Assembly (NCBI RefSeq): GCF_002915575.1 | Contig: NZ_PQGD01000003.1 | Span: 124,001-188,000, forward strand | Length of the DNA: 64,000 nt | DNA from: Superficieibacter electus | GTDB lineage: Bacteria; Pseudomonadota; Gammaproteobacteria; Enterobacterales; Enterobacteriaceae | Reading direction: 5' to 3' | Shown: one piece after another, positions 28,836 to 38,179 of the stretch | Layout of the letters: the number at the start of each line of letters is the position of its first letter | Position numbering within the stretch: the first letter of the stretch is position 1 | Notes under the pieces: generated by a model | What the model was told of the DNA's origin: nothing | The model's input: only the letters and a program-made list of their open reading frames with translations | Databases searched by the model: none | Program-made: the position numbers and the translations under genes

Positions 28836-31214
28836 TTATTTGTTTAGCTCTGCAAGACTCAGCCAGGTTTGTACCACGGTGTCCGGGTTAAGAGACAAGC
28901 TGTCAATGCCCTCTTCCATCAGCCATGCGGCAAAATCTTCGTGGTCGGAGGGACCCTGACCACAAATACCGACATATTTCCCCTGCTTCTTCGCGGCGCG
29001 GATTGCCATCGACAACAGCGCTTTTACCGCCTCATTACGTTCGTCAAACAGTTCAGAAACGACGCCGGAGTCGCGATCCAGTCCCAGCGCCAGCTGAGTC
29101 ATATCGTTAGAACCAATCGAGAAGCCATCAAAATGTTCGAGGAACTGCTCAGCCAGCAGGGCATTGGACGGGATCTCGCACATCATGATGATTTTTAACC
29201 CCTGCTCACCGCGCTTCAGCCCCTGACGCGCCAGCTCCTCAACCACCGCTTTCGCCTGCTCCACGGTCCGTACAAAGGGAACCATGATTTCAACGTTGGT
29301 TAGCCCCATCTCATTGCGCACACGTTTCACCGCATCGCACTCAAGGGCAAAACAGTCACGGAAACTGTCTGAAACGTAACGGCCCGCGCCACGGAAGCCC
29401 AGCATCGGGTTTTCTTCTTCCGGCTCGTAACGCTCACCGCCGACCAAATTTGCGTATTCATTCGATTTAAAATCGGACAGGCGCACAATCACCCGTTTCG
29501 GCCAGAAGGCCGCGCCGAGGGTGGCTATTCCCTCCGCCAGACGCCCGACATAAAACTCCTTCGGCGAGTCATAGCCCTTAATCAGTTCGCGAATTTCGTT
29601 TTGTAGCTTAACGTCCTGGTCGTCGAATTCGAGCAACGCACGCGGATGGACGCCGATCATGCGGTTAATAATAAACTCCAGCCGCGCCAGTCCAACGCCT
29701 TCATTAGGCAGGCAAGCAAAGTCAAAGGCGCGATCCGGATTGCCGACGTTCATCATAATCTTCAGCGGCAGGTCAGGCATTTTATCCACACTGGAACTTT
29801 TCACGCTGAACTCAAGTTTTTCGGCGTAAACGTAGCCAGTATCGCCTTCGGCACAGGAGACGGTTACGTCATCGTCATCCTGCATTCGCTCAGTCGCATC
29901 ACCGCAACCGACTACCGCAGGTATCCCCAGCTCACGGGCAATAATTGCCGCGTGACAGGTCCGTCCCCCCCGGTTAGTGACAATGGCGGCCGCTTTTTTC
30001 ATGATCGGCTCCCAATCAGGATCGGTCATGTCGGTGACCAGCACGTCGCCCGGCTGAATACGGTTCATTTCGCTGATATCATGAATAACCTTTACCGGAC
30101 CCGCGCCAATGCGATGACCAATGGCCCGGCCTTCAGCAATGATTTTACCCTGCGCGTGCAGTGTGTAGCGCTCCATCACCTGTCCACGAGAACGCACGGT
30201 TTCCGGACGCGCCTGAACAATAAATAATTTACCGGTATGGCCATCCTTCGCCCACTCGATATCCATAGGCCGGCCATAATGCTTCTCAATTTGCACCGCT
30301 TGTTGCGCCAGTGCCTGTACTTCGTCATTGGTCAAAGAAAACACATCGCGCTGTTGCTGCGGCACATCTTCAATATCAACCTGCTTACCATGTTCCTGAC
30401 TCGGCGCGTAAACCATGCGGATTTTTTTTGACCCCATGGTGCGGCGCACGATCGCCGGTCGGCCGGCCTCCAGAGTGGGTTTATGCACATAGAATTCATC
30501 CGGGTTAACCGCACCCTGTACCACCATTTCCCCCAGGCCCCACGCTGAGGTAATAAAGACGACCTGGTCGAAGCCGGATTCGGTGTCAATGGAGAACATG
30601 ACGCCTGACGATGCCAGATCGGAACGTACCATGCGCTGAACACCAGCAGACAGCGCCACACCGCGGTGATCGTATCCCTGATGCACCCGGTATGAGATTG
30701 CACGGTCGTTAAATAGCGAGGCAAAAACGTGTTTTACCGCTACCAGCACGGCGTCATAGCCCTGCACGTTAAGAAAGGTTTCCTGCTGCCCGGCAAAAGA
30801 GGCATCTGGCATATCCTCCGCCGTTGCCGATGAACGTACGGCAAACGAAGCTTCGCTGTCATCAGATGAAAGCTGATCGTAAGCCTCCCGGATAGCGTGT
30901 TCCAGCTCACCCTGGAATGGCGTATCGACAATCCACTGGCGGATCTGCGCCCCGGCTTTCGCCAGTTCGGAGACATCATCAATGTCAGTTTCATCCAGCA
31001 GTTGATAAATACGCTGGTTGACACCGCTTTGATCAAGAAACTGATTAAACGCATCAGCGGTCGTGGCAAATCCGTTGGGTACGGCAACACCCACGGATGC
31101 CAGGTTAGTAATCATTTCTCCCAGGGAGGCATTTTTGCCCCCGACTCTGTCTACATCATTCATGCCGAGTTGGTTATACCAAAGCACCAGCGGTGACGAG
31201 CCATTGTTGGACAT
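28836..31214 (-). CDS. ppsA: Phosphoenolpyruvate synthase
   Basis: This 792-residue enzyme makes phosphoenolpyruvate from pyruvate and ATP in gluconeogenesis, via a phosphohistidine in [15 protein letters not shown] (His about 421). The N-terminal ATP-grasp domain ([40 protein letters not shown]), central swivelling His domain and C-terminal PEP-binding barrel ([33 protein letters not shown]) are complete. The regulatory Thr that PpsR modifies lies in the CHA region. It is divergent from ppsR, with a Cra-like site between. Confidence 0.98.
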   Translation of the reverse strand: MSNNGSSPLVLWYNQLGMNDVDRVGGKNASLGEMITNLASVGVAVPNGFATTADAFNQFLDQSGVNQRIYQLLDETDIDDVSELAKAGAQIRQWIVDTPFQGELEHAIREAYDQLSSDDSEASFAVRSSATAEDMPDASFAGQQETFLNVQGYDAVLVAVKHVFASLFNDRAISYRVHQGYDHRGVALSAGVQRMVRSDLASSGVMFSIDTESGFDQVVFITSAWGLGEMVVQGAVNPDEFYVHKPTLEAGRPAIVRRTMGSKKIRMVYAPSQEHGKQVDIEDVPQQQRDVFSLTNDEVQALAQQAVQIEKHYGRPMDIEWAKDGHTGKLFIVQARPETVRSRGQVMERYTLHAQGKIIAEGRAIGHRIGAGPVKVIHDISEMNRIQPGDVLVTDMTDPDWEPIMKKAAAIVTNRGGRTCHAAIIARELGIPAVVGCGDATERMQDDDDVTVSCAEGDTGYVYAEKLEFSVKSSSVDKMPDLPLKIMMNVGNPDRAFDFACLPNEGVGLARLEFIINRMIGVHPRALLEFDDQDVKLQNEIRELIKGYDSPKEFYVGRLAEGIATLGAAFWPKRVIVRLSDFKSNEYANLVGGERYEPEEENPMLGFRGAGRYVSDSFRDCFALECDAVKRVRNEMGLTNVEIMVPFVRTVEQAKAVVEELARQGLKRGEQGLKIIMMCEIPSNALLAEQFLEHFDGFSIGSNDMTQLALGLDRDSGVVSELFDERNEAVKALLSMAIRAAKKQGKYVGICGQGPSDHEDFAAWLMEEGIDSLSLNPDTVVQTWLSLAELNK

Positions 31215-31302
31215 CGATCAATCCTTTTGTGATTTATGTGCGAGAGATAAGAATCAACTGATTCGTCATTTATCCTGACATAATTATCTCGTTAAAAAAA
31301 AC

Positions 31303-31318
31303 GGTGAATCGTTCAAGC
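31303..31318 (-). promoter_or_regulatory. Cra-like operator upstream of ppsA
   Basis: GGTGAATCGTTCAAGC resembles the Cra consensus (TGAATCGWTTCA) and lies in the 333-base ppsA-ppsR divergent region. E. coli ppsA is activated by Cra from an upstream site. The rest of the gap is AT-rich with no supported gene. Confidence 0.55.
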
Positions 31319-31547
31319 AAGCGGATTTTTTTAATTTTAGGAGAGTTTACCCGCCCTTGCTAACTCTATGATTCAGATAGATTCCCCTGCAGACCACCGG
31401 TATATTGCTTACAACTAAATTGAACCTGACATTTCATAAAAAATAAAAACGCCATTTCATTTTCTAAATCAAAGACAAAAATGGCAGCAATGTGTTTAAC
31501 TTATTTCATCCATCCTATGACCAGACAAAATAAACGAGATCAACAAA

Positions 31548-32381
31548 ATGGATAATTCTGTAGACCGCCACGTTTTTTATATTTCTGATGGTACCGCCAT
31601 CACCGCTGAAGTGTTGGGGCATGCTGTGATGTCACAGTTTCCGGTCGCAATAAACAGTATTACGCTGCCCTTTGTGGAAAGTGAAAGTCGCGCCCGGGTT
31701 GTGAAAGATCAAATTGATGCCATTTTTCAACAAACGGGCATTCGTCCACTGGTGTTCTATTCGATTGTGATCCCTGAGATCCGGCAGATAATTTTACAGA
31801 GCGAAGGTTTTTGCCAGGATATTGTTCAGGCGCTGGTCGCGCCGCTGCAGGAGGAGTTAAAACTCGATCCTACGCCAATCGCTCATCGCACGCACGGCCT
31901 GACGCCGGGCAATCTGACCAAATATGATGCGCGTATTGCCGCCATTGATTATACGCTGGCCCATGATGATGGTATTTCGTTACGTAATCTTGATCAGGCG
32001 CAGGTCATCCTGCTTGGCGTCTCGCGCTGTGGTAAAACGCCAACCAGTCTGTATCTGGCAATGCAGTTTGGGGTCCGCGCAGCCAACTACCCTTTTATTG
32101 CTGATGATATGGATAATCTCACGTTGCCAGCAGCGCTAAAACCTCTACAGCCTAAGCTGTTTGGCTTAACCATCCACCCCGAGCGGCTGGCGGCAATTCG
32201 TGAAGAACGCCGGGAAAATAGCCGCTACGCCTCAATGCGTCAGTGCCGAATGGAAGTGGCCGAGGTAGAAGCGCTTTATCGCAAACACCAAATCCCTTTC
32301 CTTAATAGTACTAACTTTTCAGTAGAAGAAATGGCGACTAAGATCCTTGATATTATGGGATTAAGCCGCCGAATGTACTAA
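31548..32381 (+). CDS. ppsR: PEP synthase regulatory kinase/phosphorylase
   Basis: This 277-residue DUF299 bifunctional enzyme uses ADP to phosphorylate and inactivate PEP synthase, and phosphate to reactivate it. The P-loop [11 protein letters not shown] is near residue 157, and the N-terminal [13 protein letters not shown] and C-terminal [14 protein letters not shown] are family-conserved. It is divergent from its target ppsA. In E. coli it is followed by aroH; here a four-gene sugar locus intervenes. Confidence 0.96.
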   Translation: MDNSVDRHVFYISDGTAITAEVLGHAVMSQFPVAINSITLPFVESESRARVVKDQIDAIFQQTGIRPLVFYSIVIPEIRQIILQSEGFCQDIVQALVAPLQEELKLDPTPIAHRTHGLTPGNLTKYDARIAAIDYTLAHDDGISLRNLDQAQVILLGVSRCGKTPTSLYLAMQFGVRAANYPFIADDMDNLTLPAALKPLQPKLFGLTIHPERLAAIREERRENSRYASMRQCRMEVAEVEALYRKHQIPFLNSTNFSVEEMATKILDIMGLSRRMY

Positions 32382-32399
32382 CCTCTTATCTTTAACGCT

Positions 32400-33383
32400 T
32401 CAGCTTAGCGAATCGGCAGGAAAATGAATTCCTGCTGATGAGCGCGCGGCATCCAGTAATCTCATTACACGCAAACTTTGCTCCAGCCGGGAATGGCAAC
32501 GCGCATAATCTTTCTGTATCAGCATGTCCTTTAATGCCTGCACTTCGGGCAACAATCTGTTTAGCGGTAACTGGGCATTGAGTATGGTGGTTTCCTGAGC
32601 GGTTTGCAGGTGAATTTGCGCACAACCATTAATTCCACCCGTCACATTAAGATAGCCCTTTTCACCCTGAATTTGCGCAAAGTTAAGGCTAAATGAGTCT
32701 TTCGCGCCGCTGCAGACGGCGACGAAGTCGGCATATTGCGCAGTAACAATCCCGGAAGTATCGATACCCTCACATCTATTCGCCAGATAATGTACCTGTT
32801 GTGGCTCGCCAAAAAGTTCGCACAGGAAATGCAAATTATATACATTGATATCCATCAGCGCACCGCCAGAAAAGGCAGGATTAAAAACGTTGGGCAGGCG
32901 CTTTTCGAGAAAAGCAGGATATTTAGATGAATATTGGCTGTAATTGCACTGTACCATGCGAATTCGTCCCAGTACCGGCAAGTACTGCTTTATAAGTGCA
33001 AAATTAGGCATATAAATTACAGATATCGCCTCGAACAACATCAGGTTGTGCTCTTTTGCCAGGGTAATAAGCTCGCTTAACTGCAGCGCAGTTGAGGTAA
33101 ATGGTTTTTCACAAATAACATGTTTACCTGCCTCCAGCGCCTGTTTGCAGTGGTTATAGTGCATACTATTAGGAGAAGCGACGTAAACGACCTCGATGTC
33201 ATCATCTGACACAAGGTCCAGCAAGTTGTCATAGGCGCTTTTCACACCGGTCTGGGCAGCAAATGCTTCGGCCCGGCTTTTTTGGCGGGAATACACGGCC
33301 GTAATTTCCATGCCGGGTGTCGCCTGAACTGCAGAGATAAATTGGGCGGTAATTGCTCCGCTACCGATGGTACCAATACGCAT
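32400..33383 (-). CDS. Gfo/Idh/MocA oxidoreductase (first of two)
   Basis: This 327-residue NAD(P)-dependent oxidoreductase has a Rossmann N-terminal domain (GTIGSGAITAQFI, residues about 4-16), the cofactor/substrate Lys motif CEKPFTS near residue 95, and the C-terminal alpha/beta substrate domain. The substrate is probably a sugar or sugar phosphate but cannot be deduced. It is the last gene of a minus-strand operon, one base after the second oxidoreductase gene, downstream of a PTS permease gene. Convergent with ppsR. Confidence 0.82.
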   Translation of the reverse strand: MRIGTIGSGAITAQFISAVQATPGMEITAVYSRQKSRAEAFAAQTGVKSAYDNLLDLVSDDDIEVVYVASPNSMHYNHCKQALEAGKHVICEKPFTSTALQLSELITLAKEHNLMLFEAISVIYMPNFALIKQYLPVLGRIRMVQCNYSQYSSKYPAFLEKRLPNVFNPAFSGGALMDINVYNLHFLCELFGEPQQVHYLANRCEGIDTSGIVTAQYADFVAVCSGAKDSFSLNFAQIQGEKGYLNVTGGINGCAQIHLQTAQETTILNAQLPLNRLLPEVQALKDMLIQKDYARCHSRLEQSLRVMRLLDAARSSAGIHFPADSLS

Positions 33384-33384
33384 G

Positions 33385-34404
33385 TTATGCCTCCGCTTTT
33401 TGACTTCGCGCGTGGGCCACGCCCTGTTCCAGTAATTGCATCACGCCCAGAACCTCGTCATCTCTAACTGGCTTAGCCGCACCCGTGCGAATAGACTGGT
33501 AAAGTGCGCGATACAACAGTCCATAATCCGTGACTTCTGAAGGCACCTTCTCCAGGCGATCCTGCCCATGCTCGTCGCGATAATAAAGCTCGCCCCATTG
33601 TTTTTCTTCTTCTGGGCTAAAATTGACTACCGTTGGCCCATGTGGATTTTTTACCTGATGCCCGCTACTGTATTTTATAAAGCTTCCCTTATCTCCATGG
33701 ACCACAAATTTTGGGAACTCTTTTTTAACGAACTGACTACATTTAATGGTTACTTTGGTGCCGCCATAAAATAAATCTATATCGACAAAGTCATCACCTT
33801 CTCCCGGATAATAAAAACTGCGTACATCATATACCACCCGATCCGGCTGGCCGAATATAGACCACATTTGATCTAACGTATGCACGGCTAAACCATAAAG
33901 CATACCAAATCCGGGCTTAACGGCCACAGGATTAAAATAGTCATAGTGTGATTGTATTTCAACGATGTTACCTAACTTCCCACTATCAATGACTTTCTTC
34001 AGTGTTAAAAAATCGCCATCATAGCGGCGATTTTGATTCGCCATGACAATGAGACCTTTTTCCTCTGCCAGGGCGAAAATACGACGTGCTTCTTCAGCAT
34101 TGTGCGCAAAAGGTTTTTCCACGAGGACATTTTTTCCATGCTTTAATGCTCCTATTGCATATTCGGCATGAGTATCGACGTGCGTATTTACTACAATCAA
34201 CTCAATTTCATCATCTAAATAAATATTTTTTATCTGTGAAGTAAACTCGACATCAGGATACCAGGCTTCAGCCTTCATATCATTAATACGATCCTGCTCC
34301 CGCCGAAATATTTTTTTCACAACAATTTCATTTACGTTAACAAGATAAGGGAGATGATAATTGCGCACGCTATTTCCATAGCCAACAAAAGCTATTTTCA
34401 ACAT
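33385..34404 (-). CDS. Gfo/Idh/MocA oxidoreductase (second of two)
   Basis: This 339-residue protein has a Rossmann start (KIAFVGYGNSVRNYHLPYL), EKPFAHNAEEA near residue 97, NQNRRYDGDFLTLKKVIDSGKLG, and the YdgJ-type C-terminal domain (VHGDKGSFIKY). It is clearly not a copy of the neighbouring oxidoreductase: identity looks confined to cofactor motifs. It lies 14 bases after the PTS EIIC gene. Two distinct dehydrogenases behind one permease suggest successive redox steps on the imported sugar, for example oxidation and later reduction at one carbon. This is inference. Confidence 0.82.
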   Translation of the reverse strand: MLKIAFVGYGNSVRNYHLPYLVNVNEIVVKKIFRREQDRINDMKAEAWYPDVEFTSQIKNIYLDDEIELIVVNTHVDTHAEYAIGALKHGKNVLVEKPFAHNAEEARRIFALAEEKGLIVMANQNRRYDGDFLTLKKVIDSGKLGNIVEIQSHYDYFNPVAVKPGFGMLYGLAVHTLDQMWSIFGQPDRVVYDVRSFYYPGEGDDFVDIDLFYGGTKVTIKCSQFVKKEFPKFVVHGDKGSFIKYSSGHQVKNPHGPTVVNFSPEEEKQWGELYYRDEHGQDRLEKVPSEVTDYGLLYRALYQSIRTGAAKPVRDDEVLGVMQLLEQGVAHARSQKAEA

Positions 34405-34418
34405 TGAAACATCCTCAT

Positions 34419-35684
34419 TCAGTTAGTGTTGAGCTGTGATTTTTCCCAGGCCTTCCAGAACGGATAGTAGATCAAAGTGCCAAGGCAAAAGTTAATAATA
34501 ACGACCACAACCCCCATCCAGTCACCACCAGTAGCGATATAGCCAGAAATAAAAGGGGGCGTTGCCCAGGGAAGTTCAACAAATACCCGGTTAATTAAAT
34601 GCAGGTCAAAGAAAGCATAAGTCACTAATGAACCCACCGTTCCTGAAAGGATGAACGGGACAAAGAGATAAGGATTGAGGACCAGCGGTAAACCAAAAAC
34701 AATTGGTTCAACAATGGTGAATACTGAAGCGGGCGTCGCCATCATTGCCAGTTGACGCGCGTGCTTAAGCGGCGAACGCCACATCAGGAACAAGACGCTC
34801 CATACCGCTGCAGGCCACATACTAAGACGATCGACAACCGTTGTCCAAATATGAGGCAGTTCAGTCAGGGCGACACCCTCCGCTACTGCTTTTGCATTTT
34901 CACCCACCCACTGCAGCAGCATTGGAGATACGACCGGAGAAAGCATATTATCGCCATGCATCCCCACTCCCCATAGCATTAGCGTGATAAATTTAATGAC
35001 CGTATAAACAACAATATTGTCCGAGGCATTGACAAAGGGGATTAAAAAAGCGTTTAAAAACTGATTGAAATCGAAATTGAAACATGAGCGAATTAGCCAG
35101 AAGGCAGTTAATATCACAGTATATGGAATTAACGCTACAAACGCATTAATCACATTTGGCGGAACCCCTTCCGGCATTTTTATCACAATATTCCGCTGTA
35201 CAAAAAAATGATAACAACGAATACTTAGCAGTGAGCTGGTAATCGCAGTGAACAACCCGCCAGCGGAAAAACCGGAAACGTTCATGCCATGCTCTATATT
35301 ATCAATATTAAAGAGTATGAACGATGCCAGCGACAGTAACGCGGCACTGATGCGATCAACAGATAAAAAGCCTGCGTAAATAATACCTATGGCTACAGCA
35401 GCATACAATGCAACAAATCCCATAGTTAACTGAAAAAACAAAATCATTTTTGCGGAGTACGGTGTAATAATCGGCAATAATGCATGTGTGCTGAACGTAT
35501 TGTCCTGTCCTAACATAGCCAGTAACAACAATAAACTGCCAAGAATAACAAACGGCACGGTTGCCACAAGTCCATCACGTACTGAACATACCGCCGGATA
35601 TTCACCTAACCGAATCATAGGGCTGGCGACTACGTTGATAATATAGTCAGATACTTTTTCTATTGAAATTTTCTTTTTATTCAT
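34419..35684 (-). CDS. PTS EIIC permease, cellobiose/lactose type
   Basis: This 421-residue membrane subunit of the Lac/Chb PTS family has about 9-10 helices. Family features include VRDGLVATVPFVILGSLLLLL at about residues 35-60, GMHGDNMLSPVVSPMLLQW, and FTIVEPIVFGLPLVLNPYLFVPF. The start MNKKKISIEKVSDYI at 35684 is preferred; an in-frame ATG at 35714 would add 10 atypical residues, and neither has a clear ribosome-binding site. No EIIA or EIIB gene is in the locus, so phosphorylation must come from components encoded elsewhere, such as a chitobiose-type EIIAB. Base composition looks more AT-rich than flanking core genes. Confidence 0.85.
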   Translation of the reverse strand: MNKKKISIEKVSDYIINVVASPMIRLGEYPAVCSVRDGLVATVPFVILGSLLLLLAMLGQDNTFSTHALLPIITPYSAKMILFFQLTMGFVALYAAVAIGIIYAGFLSVDRISAALLSLASFILFNIDNIEHGMNVSGFSAGGLFTAITSSLLSIRCYHFFVQRNIVIKMPEGVPPNVINAFVALIPYTVILTAFWLIRSCFNFDFNQFLNAFLIPFVNASDNIVVYTVIKFITLMLWGVGMHGDNMLSPVVSPMLLQWVGENAKAVAEGVALTELPHIWTTVVDRLSMWPAAVWSVLFLMWRSPLKHARQLAMMATPASVFTIVEPIVFGLPLVLNPYLFVPFILSGTVGSLVTYAFFDLHLINRVFVELPWATPPFISGYIATGGDWMGVVVVIINFCLGTLIYYPFWKAWEKSQLNTN

Positions 35685-35880
35685 TCTACTAATCCATTGT
35701 CTGAAGTAACCCATTAATGTAGAGTGGATACATGATAAAAATCTCAGAACCTGTGCAACTCTTATAAACCCGCTTTCTTAACCAAATCAAGTCAGCGAGG
35801 AATAAAGGTTGAACTTTTCATTTATGAGAATCATACTGGCCGTGAAAATGAAAGGTTCTTTCATCTCCCGGAGAGATAAA

Positions 35881-36657
35881 ATGAATTCGACAACATCCTC
35901 GCCCCTTCACTTTACGCCGCAGGAAAAACGAATCCTTGACTATCTGCATCAGCATCCCCAGGCTATTGCAAATCATTCTGCCGAACAACTTGCACAATTA
36001 ACATGGACGAGTGCCGCCACGCTCAATCGTCTGGGTCGTAAATTAGGTTATAAAGGCTTTGCTGACTTTAAACTGAATGCGGTGGCCGATCTTAAAAATC
36101 GCTGTCTGGATTGTGATAGCTTTCTTGAGAATTTTGCCGTTCCGGAAATGACTCCAGAGGCATTTTCTCAAACATTAAGGAATACAATCGACCAGCAAAA
36201 TAGCAGGCTTTTACAGGCATGTGCTGAAAATTTCAGGCTATCGCTAGATGCATTACGTCAAACGAACAACATTGATATCTATGCTACAGGCAACAATTTA
36301 CCCTATGCGCATATTGCGGCACGTAAACTCTCCACTACGGGTAAAACAGTTCAGACGTTTCATTATGTTGAAGACGATCATATCAATAATATAACCGCAG
36401 ATAATCTTTCCATCATTCTCTCTCGCACGGGCAACAATCCGCTATGCCTTTATGCGGCCGACCTTTTACTGCAGATGAACCAAACCGTCATTGCCATCAC
36501 GGGTAGCCATCCATCTCCACTGTCGTTGCGCTGTCCATTAGTTCTGCCTTTCTGGTACAAATCTACCCCGCATCCATTAGCACGACTTATTGAAGCAGAC
36601 TCACTGAATTATCTTTTCAATGCGTTATGGTTTGGCCTTATTCAAAAGATGCCCTGA
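35881..36657 (+). CDS. RpiR-family transcriptional regulator
   Basis: This 258-residue regulator has the N-terminal RpiR helix-turn-helix (AEQLAQLTWTSAATLNRLGRKLGYKGFADFK, residues about 40-75) and a C-terminal SIS sugar-phosphate-binding domain (IDIYATGNNLPYAHIAARKL; IILSRTGNNPLCLYAADLLLQMNQ). The start at 35881 was chosen for its GGAGAG ribosome-binding site; the frame is open further upstream but without one. It is divergent from the PTS/oxidoreductase operon and presumably controls it in response to a sugar phosphate. Confidence 0.85.
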   Translation: MNSTTSSPLHFTPQEKRILDYLHQHPQAIANHSAEQLAQLTWTSAATLNRLGRKLGYKGFADFKLNAVADLKNRCLDCDSFLENFAVPEMTPEAFSQTLRNTIDQQNSRLLQACAENFRLSLDALRQTNNIDIYATGNNLPYAHIAARKLSTTGKTVQTFHYVEDDHINNITADNLSIILSRTGNNPLCLYAADLLLQMNQTVIAITGSHPSPLSLRCPLVLPFWYKSTPHPLARLIEADSLNYLFNALWFGLIQKMP

Positions 36658-36659
36658 CC

Positions 36660-36680
36660 GTACTATCAAACTAGTTCAAT
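36660..36680 (+). promoter_or_regulatory. TrpR operator of aroH
   Basis: GTACTATCAAACTAGTTCA keeps the right half-site of the trp operator (AACTAGT) and a degenerate left half, at the position of the E. coli aroH operator. The downstream leader end CTTGAAATCG is also conserved. Tryptophan-dependent repression by TrpR is inferred. Confidence 0.65.
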
Positions 36681-36815
36681 GATTCATGAAATGCTGTTAT
36701 TCTTTGTCTCTTGAGATAATCCCGCCGTACTTGAAATCGTATGGGATTGGTTTATCGTGATGCGCATCACTTTCCGGCGCTGATGTCGGGTAAGTAAAAA
36801 ATTTTGAGACACCTG

Positions 36816-37862
36816 ATGAATAAGACAGATGAACTGCGTACCGCGCAGATCGACAGCCTCGTGACACCTGCTGAACTGGCGTTACGTTATCCCGTCACGC
36901 CTGGCGTCGCGGAACATGTCACCACCTCACGACGTGGTATTGAAAAAATCCTTAACGGAGAAGATCGCCGATTGTTGGTGGTCATTGGTCCGTGTTCCAT
37001 TCACGATCTGGATGCGGCGCTGGATTACGCACGCCGACTGCAACCCGTACGCGAGAAATACCAGTCGCGCCTTGAAATCGTGATGCGCACTTATTTTGAA
37101 AAACCGCGCACAGTCGTAGGCTGGAAAGGACTGATTTCCGATCCGGATTTGAACGGCAGCTACCGCGTTAATTATGGCCTTGAGCTGGCGCGTAAGCTTT
37201 TACTCCAGGTTAACCAACTGGGCGTGCCTACGGCAACTGAGTTCCTGGATATGGTGACCGGTCAGTTTATCGCCGACCTGATAAGCTGGGGAGCCATTGG
37301 TGCACGAACGACCGAGAGCCAGATCCACCGCGAGATGGCTTCCGCCCTTTCCTGTCCGGTGGGTTTTAAAAACGGCACCGATGGTAATACGCGTATCGCT
37401 GTTGATGCCATTCGTGCAGCCCGTGCCAGCCATATGTTTCTTTCGCCGGATAAAAATGGTCAGATGACCGTTTACCAGACTCAAGGCAATCCTTATGGCC
37501 ACATCATCATGCGTGGCGGTAAGAAACCTAATTACCAGGCGGAGGATATTGCCGCCGCCTGCGATACACTGCATGAGTTTGATTTACCCGAGCATCTGGT
37601 GGTCGACTTCAGCCATGGTAACTGTCAAAAACAGCACCGCCGGCAACTGGAGGTTTGCGATGACATCTGTCAACAGATTCGCAATGGCTCAACCGCCATC
37701 GCCGGGATCATGGCAGAAAGTTTCCTGCGTGAAGGCTCGCAAAAGATTATCGCCGCCCAGCCCCTCATTTATGGCCAGTCGATCACCGATCCGTGCCTGA
37801 GCTGGGAAGACAGCGAGCGTCTGCTGGAAAAACTGGCTGACGCGGTCGATACGCGTTTTTAA
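36816..37862 (+). CDS. aroH: DAHP synthase, Trp-sensitive
   Basis: This 348-residue class I 3-deoxy-D-arabino-heptulosonate-7-phosphate synthase is the first step of the shikimate pathway. The start MNKTDELRTAQIDSLVTP matches E. coli AroH. Motifs: RLLVVIGPCSIHD, MRTYFEKPRTVVGWKGLI, GARTTESQIHREMASALSCPVGFKNGTDG, and the metal-binding VDFSHGNCQKQHRRQ. The sequence tracks AroH rather than AroF or AroG throughout, and the trp operator upstream agrees. Confidence 0.97.
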   Translation: MNKTDELRTAQIDSLVTPAELALRYPVTPGVAEHVTTSRRGIEKILNGEDRRLLVVIGPCSIHDLDAALDYARRLQPVREKYQSRLEIVMRTYFEKPRTVVGWKGLISDPDLNGSYRVNYGLELARKLLLQVNQLGVPTATEFLDMVTGQFIADLISWGAIGARTTESQIHREMASALSCPVGFKNGTDGNTRIAVDAIRAARASHMFLSPDKNGQMTVYQTQGNPYGHIIMRGGKKPNYQAEDIAAACDTLHEFDLPEHLVVDFSHGNCQKQHRRQLEVCDDICQQIRNGSTAIAGIMAESFLREGSQKIIAAQPLIYGQSITDPCLSWEDSERLLEKLADAVDTRF

Positions 37863-37942
37863 CCTGCCAATATAACGCTTTCGCACACGCGCTGGCGTTA
37901 TACCTGTTGCAACAATAATGCTTGATGCCTGACGCAACATTT

Positions 37943-37980
37943 ATGATAATGATTATCACTAAGCAATTGATAATCATTCT
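37943..37980 (+). promoter_or_regulatory. Double Fur-box region of hemP
   Basis: ATGATAATGATTATCAC (37943-37959) is a near-perfect Fur site, followed by a second half-type match TTGATAATCATTCT (37967-37980). They lie directly before hemP and predict strong iron repression. Confidence 0.85.
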
Positions 37981-37993
37981 GTATAATTAGGCT

Positions 37994-38173
37994 ATGCAAC
38001 CAACAGATCTTCCGGACACCTGCAAACCACGCCCCCCGCACCCGGAGCCAGACGATCGGCGTATCGACAGTGATACATTACTGGGCAGCGAAGGCCGCGT
38101 CGTCATCGAACATGATGGCCAACAGTATCTTCTGCGTCAAACTCAGGCGGGTAAACTCATCCTGACGAAGTGA
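37994..38173 (+). CDS. hemP: Small haem-uptake-linked protein HemP (YdiE)
   Basis: This 59-residue protein has a proline-rich N-terminus and the HemP signature [31 protein letters not shown] in the second half. HemP homologues are iron-regulated and often sit with haem uptake genes; in Burkholderia the homologue activates haem receptor expression. The gene stands alone, convergent with selO seven bases away. The ribosome-binding site is weak (AGG two bases before CTATG), and a TATAAT lies only six bases upstream of the start codon. Confidence 0.88.
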   Translation: MQPTDLPDTCKPRPPHPEPDDRRIDSDTLLGSEGRVVIEHDGQQYLLRQTQAGKLILTK

Positions 38174-38179
38174 GACGCT

